Notes: generated by a model not told the origin, from the letters alone. Positions 1 through 10,315 are shown, numbered from the stretch's first letter. The stretch is 39,583 nucleotides of DNA from Syncephalis plumigaleata (GCA_025201365.1 JAIXMF010000103.1:1-39583); one strand, 5' to 3'. Numbers and translations: made by a program.

Positions 1-986
1 CAAAACATGTACACGGCTACTACCGTGTTTACATTCAATGTTTAGTATATGACTAAGCGGTGATTATTCTCCTATTGTCCTAGCTAAATATTATTGGCAC
101 ATGAGCTACCATGAAGATATCATTGGCCCGATTCTGTTTCTGTTATAGTTAGTTTTATTCAAACAAACACACATACACCATCATCATCATCATCATCGCC
201 ATCATCGCCATCATCATCATCAATAGCAGTAATACCTAGTTCATCTTGTTCGGATCTCGATACATAGCTCTATTCGGTTAGTACTGCTTTTTAGTCATTG
301 GCTACTCCCATTTCTGGATCATCACCATCACCACCACCATCATCATCATCATTAGTATCGGTATATAGGTATATATATATATTCATGACGATATACATTT
401 GCCATTTATCGACCGTGAATCTATCGATCTTGCACGCATCTTCGCCCCTTTACGGGCACTTGTTAGCTATTTAAGCGTGCTTTATTCCATTGTAGTGTAC
501 TGTCTTCACTCTAGCATCATCGCCATCATCGCCATTATCGCCATTCCTATCATGTAGCACACCAGCGTTATATCATCATTCATGTCATTATCTTTTGCAT
601 AGCCAGTTAAAAAAAATGCCATTTTCCAGCTCATTTCCCTTCTTCGTATACAGCTTTCATATTGTTTAACTTTATACACTGGTCTCAAAGCACCAATTCA
701 CTCTTCATCTCTCTCTTCCTTCCTTTCTATCTCTCTCCATTATTATTATTTACTAATGTTGCTTTCATTTCATACTAGCAACATCATCATCACTATCATC
801 GTACTATTTCACTGATGCGCTTCAGTTCATCAGAAGCACACCATGCCAGGTCACTTGTTGTTGTTTTTTATAACAAGAAAAACAACTAATATTGATTATA
901 TAAATATATAAATATTATATATATATATATGTGCTTGTTTGTTCATAATAGAAATGTAATGCAATGGATTGTAATAAGTGTTCATT
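1..986. other. Intergenic, microsatellite-rich DNA
   Basis: I see no supportable gene here. The stretch carries CAT/ATC-type trinucleotide runs (about 176-224, 306-352 and 513-546), a TA run near 901-930 and CT-rich patches (about 705-740). The part next to 986 is presumably the 3' untranslated region of the JMJD6-like gene on the minus strand. The short open frames here are low-complexity translations of the repeats and look non-coding. Confidence 0.6.
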
Positions 987-3070
987 TTATGGTGGAGTTG
1001 GTTTTACACGACACCGATAACATCGACACCCGATACGTTGTTGTACACCATTGGGTAATGTTATCATATGAGGATAGATCGACGAACTATTCTGTTGCTG
1101 TTGCTGTTGCTGCTGTTGATAATTACTGTTATCCACGATTGCTGTAATAGAATTAGTGGCGGCTATTGAAGATGAAGATGATACTATGTTGTTATATCGC
1201 ATTCGTTTCGATGGTGAAGACGATGGCGATGAAGATCTAGAGTCTACACTACTGCCACTACCCCATAGACCTCCTGCTGTAGCACTCGCAGATCCACTAC
1301 TATGTCGACTGTCATTATCGCTTTGTTGTTGATCACTGTAGCAACTACTACTATTGCTGCTACTGTCATTGTCGCTACTGTCATCGCTACTTGGCGGTAG
1401 ACGTGGAATGGTTTGCAATCGTGCAATACGTAAACGAAGTCCTGCATACCAAATGGATGTACCATCCGTGCCGTGCATGGCCATTCTATTCAATTCACGT
1501 ACAAATCGTTGCGCCATACGTGGTCGGCTGTGACGTGCACGTAAATACACGTATTCAACGTTGGTGGAGGAACAAAAGTTCTGCGTAATAGCAATGGTCA
1601 AATCTATTTCCACATTCCCATTTCACCGAGGAATAATAATAATAATAATAATGATCATCATCATTCAAATGATTAATCTACACTATAGAAATGCAAACTA
1701 TGACGAATATATTGATGCACTCACCAAGATTCATTACTACGTGGGCCCAACCACCAGGTACGAATACTGTTTCTTTCGGATGTTGCAACATCTCCACCAT
1801 ACCGTAATACTCTGCGGCACTCTTACCGCCATATTCTTCCGATGGTTTAATTAATCGTGGATAGACATGTGTAAACCAGGCGACTCCTTCATGATCGTAC
1901 GGTTTCATAGGAGGATCGTATACACTCTCGGGTGTACCAGGCGGGAACATTGCCCATCTACGTGATATATATATTTAATAACAAAAACTATGATTACAAT
2001 GATTATCTTACCGTTTATGTCCTACTAATAGTGTATTCCATGCACTGGTACCTTATATTCATCAAATGTTAACTATTAAGTGATAACAGCTTAGTCTTTA
2101 TAGTAGGAAATTACCTAATGGATCAATATGAATACTAATAAACAATACGTTTAGTCAATATTGATGTTGTTGTTATTCTCAAGGTACTTACCCAGTACCA
2201 CTACGTGCACCACCCATAACGAACCAGCGATATGGTGGACGACGACTACCTGTCAGCTTGAATAAATCCTCGGAGAAATAGGAAGGTGACGTATAATCAC
2301 CGAGTAACGAACGCTTTGTAGGACGCGTGATTGATGTAGATGTAGATGTAGATTCTATTTCCGTTGTCTTGTGATACTTCGTCGATGGCTCACGGAATGA
2401 ACTCTCGAATATGTAGAGGGGCGAGTCATCTATTTGACCGGCTTCAGAGTTTAAGTAACGCATAAAATATTTGAACTTTACACGCACGGGATCACCCTCA
2501 TCATCCTCGCCTATTTTGAATGGACTTTCCGCGTAATCCTCGAGTAAACGCTAAACCATTCATATTGTGATAATATAAGATATATAAATAATATGGTGAG
2601 CTCATCATTCAATACTACTAGTTGATGACGATACCACTTGCTATAGTGCTTACCTCTGGAGTCCAATTGGTCTCGGCCGACCAGTGACGAGTACAACCAA
2701 GGATAACCACGGGCTTTCTCGGTTGCTCGTATAGTGAGACAAAATCTAATTTAGATACAAGAGCGCAGTCAATACGCGGTACGCGGTCACTATCCTTTGC
2801 CGGCCAATAATTGTTGTAGCGATAGCCCCAACGATGCCAGTCATTAATATCAAGCTCTAATAACGGTAGGATGATAGACAGATATTATTCGTATTATATA
2901 TACACTGCTACTGGTCAATACATGCTGTTATGCTTACCAGGTCGGCATTTGACTTTAGCTCGTAGTATACGACGCTCATACCGATGAGGATCGTAGCGCT
3001 TTCGTTTCCCACTATCACTAGTCATTTTTACGTGTGATCCTTCTAATGAAGCAGTAGAAGTGTCAGCCAT
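987..3070 (-). CDS. JMJD6: JMJD6-like JmjC 2-oxoglutarate/Fe(II) oxygenase
   Basis: Seven exons join exactly in frame to 534 residues: 3070-2938, 2856-2654, 2550-2192, 2134-2115, 2051-2012, 1957-1725, 1603-987. The JMJD6 family hydroxylates lysines (and was proposed to demethylate arginines) of nuclear RNA-processing proteins. Visible family signatures are YEQPRKPVVILG, DDSPLYIFESSF, RRPPYRWFVMGGARSGTG, then IHIDPLGTSAWN, GHKRW, TVFVPGGWAHVVMNL and LTIAITQNF. The iron ligands would be H234, D236 and H324 and the 2OG-binding lysine K251; the spacings match human H187, D189, H273 and K204. The N-terminus has a basic KRKRYDPHRYERR stretch, likely nuclear targeting. The C-terminal ~150 residues are Ser-rich with a Gln run and look disordered. 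The HxD pair lies on a 20-nt micro-exon (2134-2115). It is divergent from the small gene at 3334, with 263 bp between the two starts. Family assignment is strong; substrate is unknown. Confidence 0.93.
2115..2134 (-). other. JMJD6: 20-nt micro-exon with the JMJD6 HxD iron-binding motif
   Basis: The upstream exon ends ...ACT GG at 2192 with donor gtaagt. The downstream exon begins GT ACC AGT at 2051 after an ag. Between them only TATTCATATTGATCCATTAG, flanked by ttattag and gtaatttc, restores the family sequence GIHIDPLGT in phase (2 to 1). Its flanking introns are 57 and 63 nt. Skipping it shifts the frame and removes both iron ligands, so its inclusion decides whether the product is active. 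Confidence 0.9.
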
Positions 3071-3333
3071 AGCTAAGATAGTTGTCTAGTTTGTTAAAGA
3101 ATGAATTGGAATATAAAGGATAAAATGCATATGTATGTGTATTCCTTTTTATCTTAAGGAAGGAAAAAAGCGGGATCTTGTCTATAGGATGATGTGATGG
3201 AGTTTTTTTTTGTTTTCATTTCATTATGCTCATTAATCCGACAGTTAACTCTTATTAGCTTTTGTTTACCATTGTGATTCCTTTCCTCACATTGCCAACT
3301 TGACCTCGTTATATTCCATTTTAACACGTTACA

Positions 3334-3654
3334 ATGACTGCTACAATACCACAACCACAACCGCAACATTTGCAATCTGAAGAACAGGTAAATAGAGATA
3401 TATGGCATTTATTAATAGGTTCAAGTATATACTGATGGAAATGACAGACGATTATAGCCTTCAGTGATGCGCACATAGCGGAGATTGAGGCAGCAGACTG
3501 GGTCGGTATTGACATATCCGCGGCTCAACTGGATGAATTGCGTACCGCTTTAAATGAAGTACGTGATAATGCACAAGCACTACAAGCTAGCGAGGCTATC
3601 ACTACCCATCTTGCCGGTATGGAAAGCGCGCTATGTCAAGCGGATAATGAATAG
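3334..3654 (+). CDS. Small acidic protein, 86 aa, unrecognised
   Basis: Two exons (3334-3387 and 3448-3654) give 86 residues. The first exon is a Gln/Pro-rich leader (MTATIPQPQPQHLQSEEQ). The second is a helix-prone acidic segment, with EIEAADWVGIDI then ALNEVRDNAQALQ and a terminal QADNE. The intron begins gtaaat and ends gacag. I see no signal peptide, membrane segment or known motif. The helical Leu/Ala pattern would fit a small coiled-coil subunit of a complex, but that is only an inference. It is divergent from the JMJD6-like gene, so the two may share the 3071-3333 promoter. The exon pair is credible because frame and splice sites agree; function is unknown. Confidence 0.6.
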
Positions 3655-4361
3655 GTAGCATTGTTAGTATGAAGCATGTTCCTGGAATTCTTCCTTCATG
3701 TCTGCTCCTAGATGGACATCCAATGTTGCTGAAATAGATATGGCTCATGTGGTTAGCTGTATGTTGTTATTACATGCTAGCACTTGTTCATATCATGAAT
3801 TAATGATTTGATTGTTAATATCGGAGAAGCTAAGCAATAAAGCTGAACTGCTGTAACATCAAACGCTCATTAATGATAGTGTGAATAAAATCGTCCTTCA
3901 ACATAATGCACTTATTCAAAGAATAGCCAAGTTTATTAGGAGATTATTACAGCTATTCTCGACTATTACTAGAATAAACAGTTTGCTTTTGTGTTTGATC
4001 TAATGACTTCATACTAGTTATACACACGTCGTATCGTTCTTGTTTCCCAGATGATTATTATTATTGTGCTATCAATGTAAACGCACTTCAATATTACTTA
4101 CGTTTATTGAATATATTCATGATGCTTTAGCTATGAATGTAAGCAAGCAACTACTCGATAATAATCACTAAGCAGGAGACATGAGTACAGATAACATCAT
4201 CTATGGCATTGCTCAAACATTCCTGAAAGACAGACACATTTTTATTTTATCAACAATGATACAGATATATCCTTACTAATTAGCATCAACCGAATAACAC
4301 GTGTATCCATTAGTAGTTACTGCTTCAAACAAACGATGCTAATTACCAGATAGGAGACAAC
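3655..4361. other. Intergenic, no gene seen
   Basis: AT-rich DNA with many short stops in all frames. A short open frame from an ATG at about 4190 ends quickly and has no splice partner that I could find. It presumably holds the 3' end of the gene at 3334 and the promoter of the gene at 4362. Confidence 0.5.
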
Positions 4362-4758
4362 ATGCTAAATGATTATAAAGCCATTAGATCATATTCACCA
4401 TACGAGAACATCCAGCCTAATGTCGCATATCCCAATATACTTTTGATTGATTATTCCGACGATACATTCGCGCCATACTGGGGTGAGTATGATCAATCAG
4501 CCTACTGATTAATTCGTACTAACTAATGCCACTTACGATAGATGGTGCTCGAAATGCAAAGAGCAGCACTGATCCACGTACGATTGTTATGGAAGTGCGT
4601 GATGCTAGCGATCAAAGTAAGCAATTGCAACGTAGCATATGTATGCTGTATACTAACAAGTCATTCTAGATGATTCATACCTTGATCAAAATGCCGCTAC
4701 ATTAGCATACGCTATTGGCAAGCTAGGAAAGGCGGTCAAACCGTTGAATTCTGCTTAA
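4362..4758 (+). CDS. Small spliced protein, 94 aa, unrecognised
   Basis: Three exons (4362-4482, 4542-4616, 4670-4758) close in frame to 94 residues. Both introns are textbook for this genome: gtgagt ... tactaac ... gatag, and gtaagc ... tactaac ... tctag. That makes the gene model convincing even though no similarity is recognised. The protein begins MLNDYKAIRSYSPYENI, has a hydrophobic/acidic centre (YPNILLIDYSDDTFAPYW) and ends in a helix-prone LAYAIGKLGKAVKPLNSA. It has no cysteines, signal peptide or transmembrane segment. An in-frame stop lies upstream, so the ATG is the likely start. It sits just upstream of the first copy of the ~190 bp direct repeat, inside the island that holds the single-codon-exon gene. 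I do not know its function. Confidence 0.65.
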
Positions 4759-6342
4759 TACATGAATTATTTGTTGATCAATAGGAGTAAAGCTTACTTT
4801 TCTATTCTGTTCTTACATTGTTGAACATGCATACATTAGAATGATAATGTCAAAAGTATCTCATTTGATTTACATGTAGCGAACGTGTATGTGTGTGAGG
4901 GAATGATACTTGAACGATGGTCATATGAATAGGATGAATGTCGTATCGCATTATAGATACCATCGAGTATGTTCATGTCCATATGATTGTGGGATCATTC
5001 GATGACATGTCGTGATGCATTGCAATCAGTATCGATCACGTCAAATTGACAATGGAACGAGCAATGATAAATTACGTACGAATGAACATGTCATGTAGAT
5101 GTCATGATAATGAATGACATTTGTATGGATGTGACAATCAAGTCAGAATAATAATTACATGCACGCTCTATTATTGGAAGCTATCGTGTATTGTTCGTAA
5201 TTCGCACGTATTTCTATGCTAAAAGAGCATAATATCGGCTATTCAACTTGATTTGCCATCACTGTCCAACTAGGCAGACATGCTTCCTATTCTTACCTAT
5301 CCACTTCTTAATCGACTTCATCGCACAGTCGACTATCCTCACCACACATGCATGTAATACGCATAACAATCCGAGCATAGCATAATGTCTAGTGTTAGTG
5401 AAATGCGGGACTAAGGAGTTAAAACAAGTGATGATGGAAATGAGTGGCTTTATTGGCCGAAAAGAATGATGTCGAACAAATAAGTGGATGTAAACGAGCA
5501 ACGTCAGTTCCTAGACTAATGATAGTTGCATTCGATAATTCAAAGCAAGTAAACACTCACTCCTTCGGCAAATACTCATATTCCCCAGCTTGCTTACATT
5601 GGACTAACCAATCCGATCACTTTGAAAGCAACGGACATCATGAAACACTCGTGCATTGTTGTATGCTTGCATTTGTGCCATTGTATTGCAGCTGACGGCT
5701 ACTTCACTCCTTGTTAGATGGTTGGTTATTCTAATGACTTAGCACAGACTTCTATTCGAAAATGAAATGGCTGTAATACGCTCTGTTGAACAGGTATGTT
5801 TTACTCGAACTGAGGTTAGCTGTATAACCCTTGACCAGCAAATGGTCATACAGTTCCCTCATATGTGGTTGGCAAAACGTATGAACAAAGCCCATGGTGA
5901 TGGACATTCCGGTTTTCTTCTTACAAAAACCGGTTTATTTGAATACGTCCTGCTATTTTTGGACAATGGCGACTTCTATCACACCACCACCAAAGTAATC
6001 CCAATACGAATGTTTCTCCGTGGAACTAGCAGGGAAAGGAGAAGTGGAAGTGACGAGTATGGAGGAAATAGTGGATAGCAGCATAGGATTGGTTACAAGA
6101 TCCTGTGAAAAAGAATCCCAGGTGAAGGAAATGAGGAGAGAAGGCCTTCTTGGTGCTAAAACAATGTAGTAAAATGCGCGATGCGGCGTTACAACATATC
6201 GGCATATGGAGTAGATGCTTAGGGGAATTACTCGCGTGTATCATGAATGGCACCACGATAGCCATCATCATGCTTTCCACCTAAATATTTAGCATCATCT
6301 CGGCTACAAATAAGACGCTGTTGATAGACACTCGACTTGCCA
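4759..6342. other. Intergenic region of the accessory island
   Basis: Apart from the direct repeat at 4941-5127 I find no convincing gene. Open frames at 5444-5695 (83 codons) and 5767-6078 (103 codons), both plus strand, are the longest. They show no family motif, no nearby TACTAAC intron and no low-complexity bias either way, so they may be chance. Confidence 0.4.
4941..5127 (+). repeat. Dispersed direct repeat, copy 1
   Basis: About 190 bp that recurs in the same orientation at 10371-10567. Matching blocks include TACCATCGAGTATG, ATTCGATGACATGTCGTG, GCATTGCAATCAGTATCGAT and, at the end, ATGTCAT-GATAATGA-ATGACAT, a perfect 7-bp inverted repeat with an 8-nt loop, followed by TTGTATG. Similarity stops abruptly on both sides in both copies. 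No open frame is shared between the copies. It could be a small non-autonomous mobile element or a duplicated 3' flank: copy 1 follows the gene ending at 4758 and copy 2 follows the single-codon-exon gene. Confidence 0.8.
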
Positions 6343-6420
6343 TCATCATACTCTCTCTTCTACTCTACTCTACTCTCTTCTACTCTCTCTCTCTCTCTCT
6401 CTACTTTCTACTTTCTTTCT
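6343..6420 (+). promoter_or_regulatory. CT-rich tract upstream of the single-codon-exon gene
   Basis: A nearly pure pyrimidine tract (CTCTCTTCTACTCTACTC and similar, ending in CTACTTTCTTTCT) ends about 40 bp before the ATG at 6460. Pyrimidine tracts just upstream of the start are typical of strongly transcribed fungal genes; its role here is inferred. Confidence 0.5.
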
Positions 6421-6459
6421 AGTCAGCTGAGCTATCTATTCCACTAGGTCAATATCAAC

Positions 6460-9400
6460 ATGAAGTTCTCTGCTGTTACCGCTATTGCCGTCGCCGTTGT
6501 CGCTGTCGCCAGTCTGGTCGCCGTTGAAGCTAGTCCCGCCTTGGAACGTCGTGGTATGTCTGGCCGTGACCCTATCAATTGATGTACTAATCGTAGCCTA
6601 TTGTTTCATTGTCTACCGATGATTAGCGAAAAATCGTAAGTTCATGTATATTAAATGGTTGTTTTAACATACTAATCACATCATAATATTTACTCCTTCT
6701 ATTAATTTGTTAATAACAGCTCGTAAGCTAGTGTATTGGCCATAACAAGTACTATGCTAATCATATCATAATGGTTATTTCATATATTGATTTATTAGCT
6801 TCAGGCAGTAAGCTATTCTATTAACTACAACAAGTACTATACTAATAGTAGTATGAATTAAAATCATGTGTGATGTCCTTTACAAGAATCCGTAAGTTAT
6901 CATTCTGATCGTAATGAACTGATTACTAATGACAATCTGGCACACAACCCATATACTTGTCCATCACAGTGCGTAGGTTATCATTTTGATTGCAATCTAT
7001 GAATGTACTAATCACGCTATGACGCATGATCCACTTATACTCCTGTATAATAGCATGTAAGTAATCATCCTGAACGTAATGAATGAGATACTGACTATGA
7101 TATGGCACACGATTAACATATGACTGTGTACGATAGACGGTGAGTAATCATTCTGACTGTAATAAATGAGGTACTAATCACGCTATGGCACATGCTCCAC
7201 AAACCTTTGTATACAATAGGACGTAAGTTATCATTCTAGCTGTAGTGAATAAATGTACTAATTGTAACGTGGCACATGATTCGCATGCGTTCCCGTATGA
7301 TAGCAAGTAAGTTATCATTCTGATGGCAATAAATAGCGTACTAATCCTAATATCGCACGCGATCCACACCTGTTCCCGTATAACAGGCTGTAAGTTACCA
7401 TTTTGGCTGTAACCTATGAGGTACTAATTATACTATGGCACGCGATTTCCTTACGTTCCCGTATAACAGCCTGTAAGTTATCATTTTGACCGTAATGAAT
7501 GAGGTACTAACTACATTGTGGCATGTGATTCGCATGTATTTCTATCTGATAGCATGTAAGTTACCATTTTGACCACAATGAATGGATGTACTAATCACGC
7601 TATGGCATACGATTTGCATACGTTCTTGTATGATAGTATGTAAGTAATCATTCTCACTACAGTGTATGGATGTACTAATCACGCTATGACGCATAATCCG
7701 CACATATTCTTGTATGATAGCAAGTAAGTCATCATTCTGATCGTAATAAATGAGGTACTAATTATGGTATGGCACACGATTAACACATGGCTGCGTATGC
7801 TAGTGGGCAAGTAAACATTTCGGTTACAACCTATAGTATGCTAACCTTAGTATGACACATGATCCATTTATATTCCTAAATGGTAGTATGTAAGTAATCA
7901 TTCTGACTGTAACGTATGCGATACTAATGATAATGTGACACACGATCCACGTATGTTTCTGTATGACAGTCTGTAAGTCATTATTATGACCGTAATGAAC
8001 GAGATACTAATTGCATATGACACATGATCCACGGATGTTTCTGTATGATAGTGGGTAAGTTATCGTTTTGATCATAATATATGGATGAGTACTAACTACA
8101 GTATGTCTTACAATCCTCGTATGCTCCTATATAATAGAGAGTAAGTCATTATTCCGATCGTAATGAACGAGATACTAATTGCAATACGATCCATAATCAA
8201 TACGTGTTTTCGTATGATAGGATGTGAGTTATAATTCTGATCGTAATCTATGAATGTACTAATCATGTTATGACACACGATCCACATACGTTCTTGTATG
8301 ATAGGAAGTAAGTCATTATTTTTATTATAATGTAAGCCATACTAATCACGCTATGGCACACAATCCATACGTATGTCCCGGTATAACAGTGTGTAAGTTA
8401 TCATTCCATTTATAATCTATGGTGTATTAATTATGATTGCCACTCTATCCATACGTATATCTACCTATCACAGTGCGTAGGTTGCCATTATGATCGTAAT
8501 GAATGGATGTACTAACTATGATATCGCACATGATCCACATATGTTCCCGTATGATAGATCGTAAGTCATCATTCTGATCATAATATCAGGTGTACTAATC
8601 ACATATACCATATCATTCACGTCTGCTTGTGTATGATAGAGCGTAAGTAACCATTTTGACTGCAACCAATGAATGAGTACTAACTACAATGACACCAATC
8701 CACGTATGTTCGTGTATGATAGAACGTAAGTAATCACTCTAACTGCAATGAATGAGGTACTAATCATAGCGTGGCACAATTATCACATGTCTGTGTATGA
8801 TAGGGCGTAAGTAATCTTTCTGGCTGCAACCTATGAATGTACTAACCACAGTTTGACATATGATCCACGTATGTTTCTGTACGATAGAAAGTAAGTTACC
8901 ACTCTGATTGCAATGAATGAGGTACTAACTACGATATGACACACGATCCACACATGTTATCGTATGATAGTGGGTAAATTACTATTCTGATTGTAATGAA
9001 TGAATGAGTACTAATCATGCTACAACACATGATCCACGTATGTTATCGTATGGTAGTGGGTAAGTTACCATTCTGATTATAATGAATGAACGAGGTACTA
9101 ATTATGCTACGGCACATGATTCACGTATGTTTTTGTATACCAGCCTGTAAGTTATCATTCTAACTGTAACCTATGAATGGGTACTAATCACTCTATGACG
9201 CATGATTCACGTATATTCCTGTATGATAGGACGTAAGTCATTATTCTGACTACAATGAATGAATGTACTAACTACGATAACATTAATCCACATATGCTCG
9301 CGTATGATAGAACGTAAGTAATCATTCTGATGGCAATGAATGAGGTGCTAACTACAATGTGACACATGATCCACGTATGTTCCCGTATGATAGAAAGTAA

Positions 9401-10059
9401 GTAATCATTCTGGTAGCAACCTATGAGGTACTAATGATAAAATGCCACATGATCCATATATGTTCGTGTATGAAAGCTCGTAAGTTACCGCATGACTGTA
9501 ATGAGTGATGCACTGACTATAATATGGCACATGGCCAACATACATTTGTGTATAATAGGAAGTAAGTTATTATTCTGGTTATAATGAATGAGATACTAAT
9601 GATAACGTGGCACATGATTTCCATACATTTGTGGATAACAGTGCGTAAGTTACTATTCCCAATGATAACATATGGGTGTATTGATACTAATACGGCGTAT
9701 GATCCATGTATGCTCTCGTACGATAGAAAGTAAGTGAATATCGCCGACCCTAATGTATGAATGAGTACTAACTACAGTATGGCACATGATCCACCTATGT
9801 TTCTGTATTATAGCAAGTAAGTTACCATTCTGATTGTAATGAATGAGCAAGGTACTAATTGTACTATGGCACGCGATCCACGTATGCTCCTGTATATCAG
9901 CCTGTAAGTCATTATTCTGACCGTAACTAATGGGGTACTAATACCAATATGTCATATAATTCACATATGCCTGTGTATGCTAGTGGGTAAGTTAATATTC
10001 TGACCGTAATGAATGAGGCACTAATCACGATACAATTTACATCATCTAAACGATAGTAA
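6460..10059 (+). CDS. Secreted Cys/Trp-rich miniprotein built from 37 single-codon exons
   Basis: Exon 1 (6460-6553) encodes a signal peptide, MKFSAVTAIAVAVVAVAS then LVAVEA, followed by SPALERR with a Kex2-like RR. Small exons follow: 6627-6635 (9 nt), 6720-6722, 6805-6807 and 6887-6891 (5 nt, which moves the phase from 1 to 0). Then come 37 exons of exactly 3 nt, each lying between a consensus ...AG and GTAAGT. In phase 0 they contain no stop and encode Cys at 6970, 8390, 8474 and 9642, Trp at 7804, 8052, 8971, 9057 and 9984, and a core DECCISNGKWWPDN from 8221 onward. The next acceptor (10056) is followed at once by TAA (10057-10059), giving 75 residues from about 3.6 kb with 42 introns. 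An alternative last exon lies at 10118-10297. Four cysteines after a signal peptide suit a disulphide-bonded secreted peptide, perhaps an effector-type or defensive protein, which is inference. I recognise no family. One intron has a GC donor (7807) and one acceptor is AAG (9476). Confidence 0.75.
6892..10056 (+). repeat. Tandem array of 38 similar introns, period about 83 bp
   Basis: Each unit reads GTAAGTTATCATTCTG, a short GTAATGAATGAGG-like block, TACTAAT/C, then GGCACATGATCCACGTATG, and ends TGTATGATAG. Exactly three variable bases separate one AG from the next GTAAG. Those 3-nt exons start at 6970, 7054, 7137, 7220, 7304, 7387, 7470, 7553, 7637, 7721, 7804, 7887, 7970, 8052, 8138, 8221, 8305, 8390, 8474, 8558, 8640, 8723, 8804, 8888, 8971, 9057, 9144, 9230, 9311, 9394, 9477, 9559, 9642, 9727, 9814, 9901 and 9984. 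Spacing is 81-87 bp. Donor, branch point and acceptor are the best conserved parts, whereas the three exon bases differ from unit to unit. That is the opposite of what a plain minisatellite would show. The introns upstream (6554-6886) are diverged relatives with the same layout. Confidence 0.92.
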
Positions 10060-10117
10060 TAAGCGGTTAGTAATAATCCACAATCATCATACCCATACTA
10101 ATCCATTATGATTACAG

Positions 10118-10297
10118 AGCAAGACAAGGACATCATCAAGTAGATATTATAGGTATTCAAGTCAAGAATGTATTGGTGCAAGACCCTTTAGTGTCCATGC
10201 TACTCACGTCATTATTCCTTGGTACAACAACAACAAGTATATCTACAAGTCCCTTACGTCTATTCATCCATGGTCCTATTACATAAATATTAAATAA
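10118..10297 (+). other. Alternative terminal exon of the miniprotein gene
   Basis: A strong 3' splice site (catactaatcc ... attacag) ends at 10117. In phase 0, the phase delivered by the codon array, the following 59 codons are open up to TAA at 10295-10297. If used instead of the acceptor at 10056 it would extend the protein to 134 residues with a Ser/Tyr/Asn-rich tail and a fifth cysteine. An odd cysteine count and the array-like acceptor ending cgatag at 10056 make me prefer the short form slightly, but I cannot decide between them. Confidence 0.45.
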
Positions 10298-10315
10298 TGG
10301 CTGGTTCATTGATTG

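Noticed and set aside
987-1613. Separate Ser/Gln-rich gene
   Set aside because: Its 5' end continues the JMJD6 fold (LTIAITQNF) across a canonical intron, so it is the last exon of that gene.
5767-6078. 103-codon plus-strand open frame
   Set aside because: No motif, no associated splice signals, and a length possible by chance; kept only as a mention.
6970-9986. Reading the triplets in phase 1 or phase 2
   Set aside because: Phase 1 meets a TGA across the exons at 8221 and 8305. Phase 2 is open but is not the phase delivered by the upstream exons and lacks cysteines.
6892-10056. CRISPR-like array or plain minisatellite
   Set aside because: The repeated part is a complete intron with donor, branch point and acceptor, and the variable part is always three bases, too short to be a spacer; the genome is eukaryotic.
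6892-10056. Zero-length recursive splice sites (AG directly joined to GT)
   Set aside because: Three bases are always present between AG and GT in the 37 units, so these are 3-nt exons rather than 0-nt exons.
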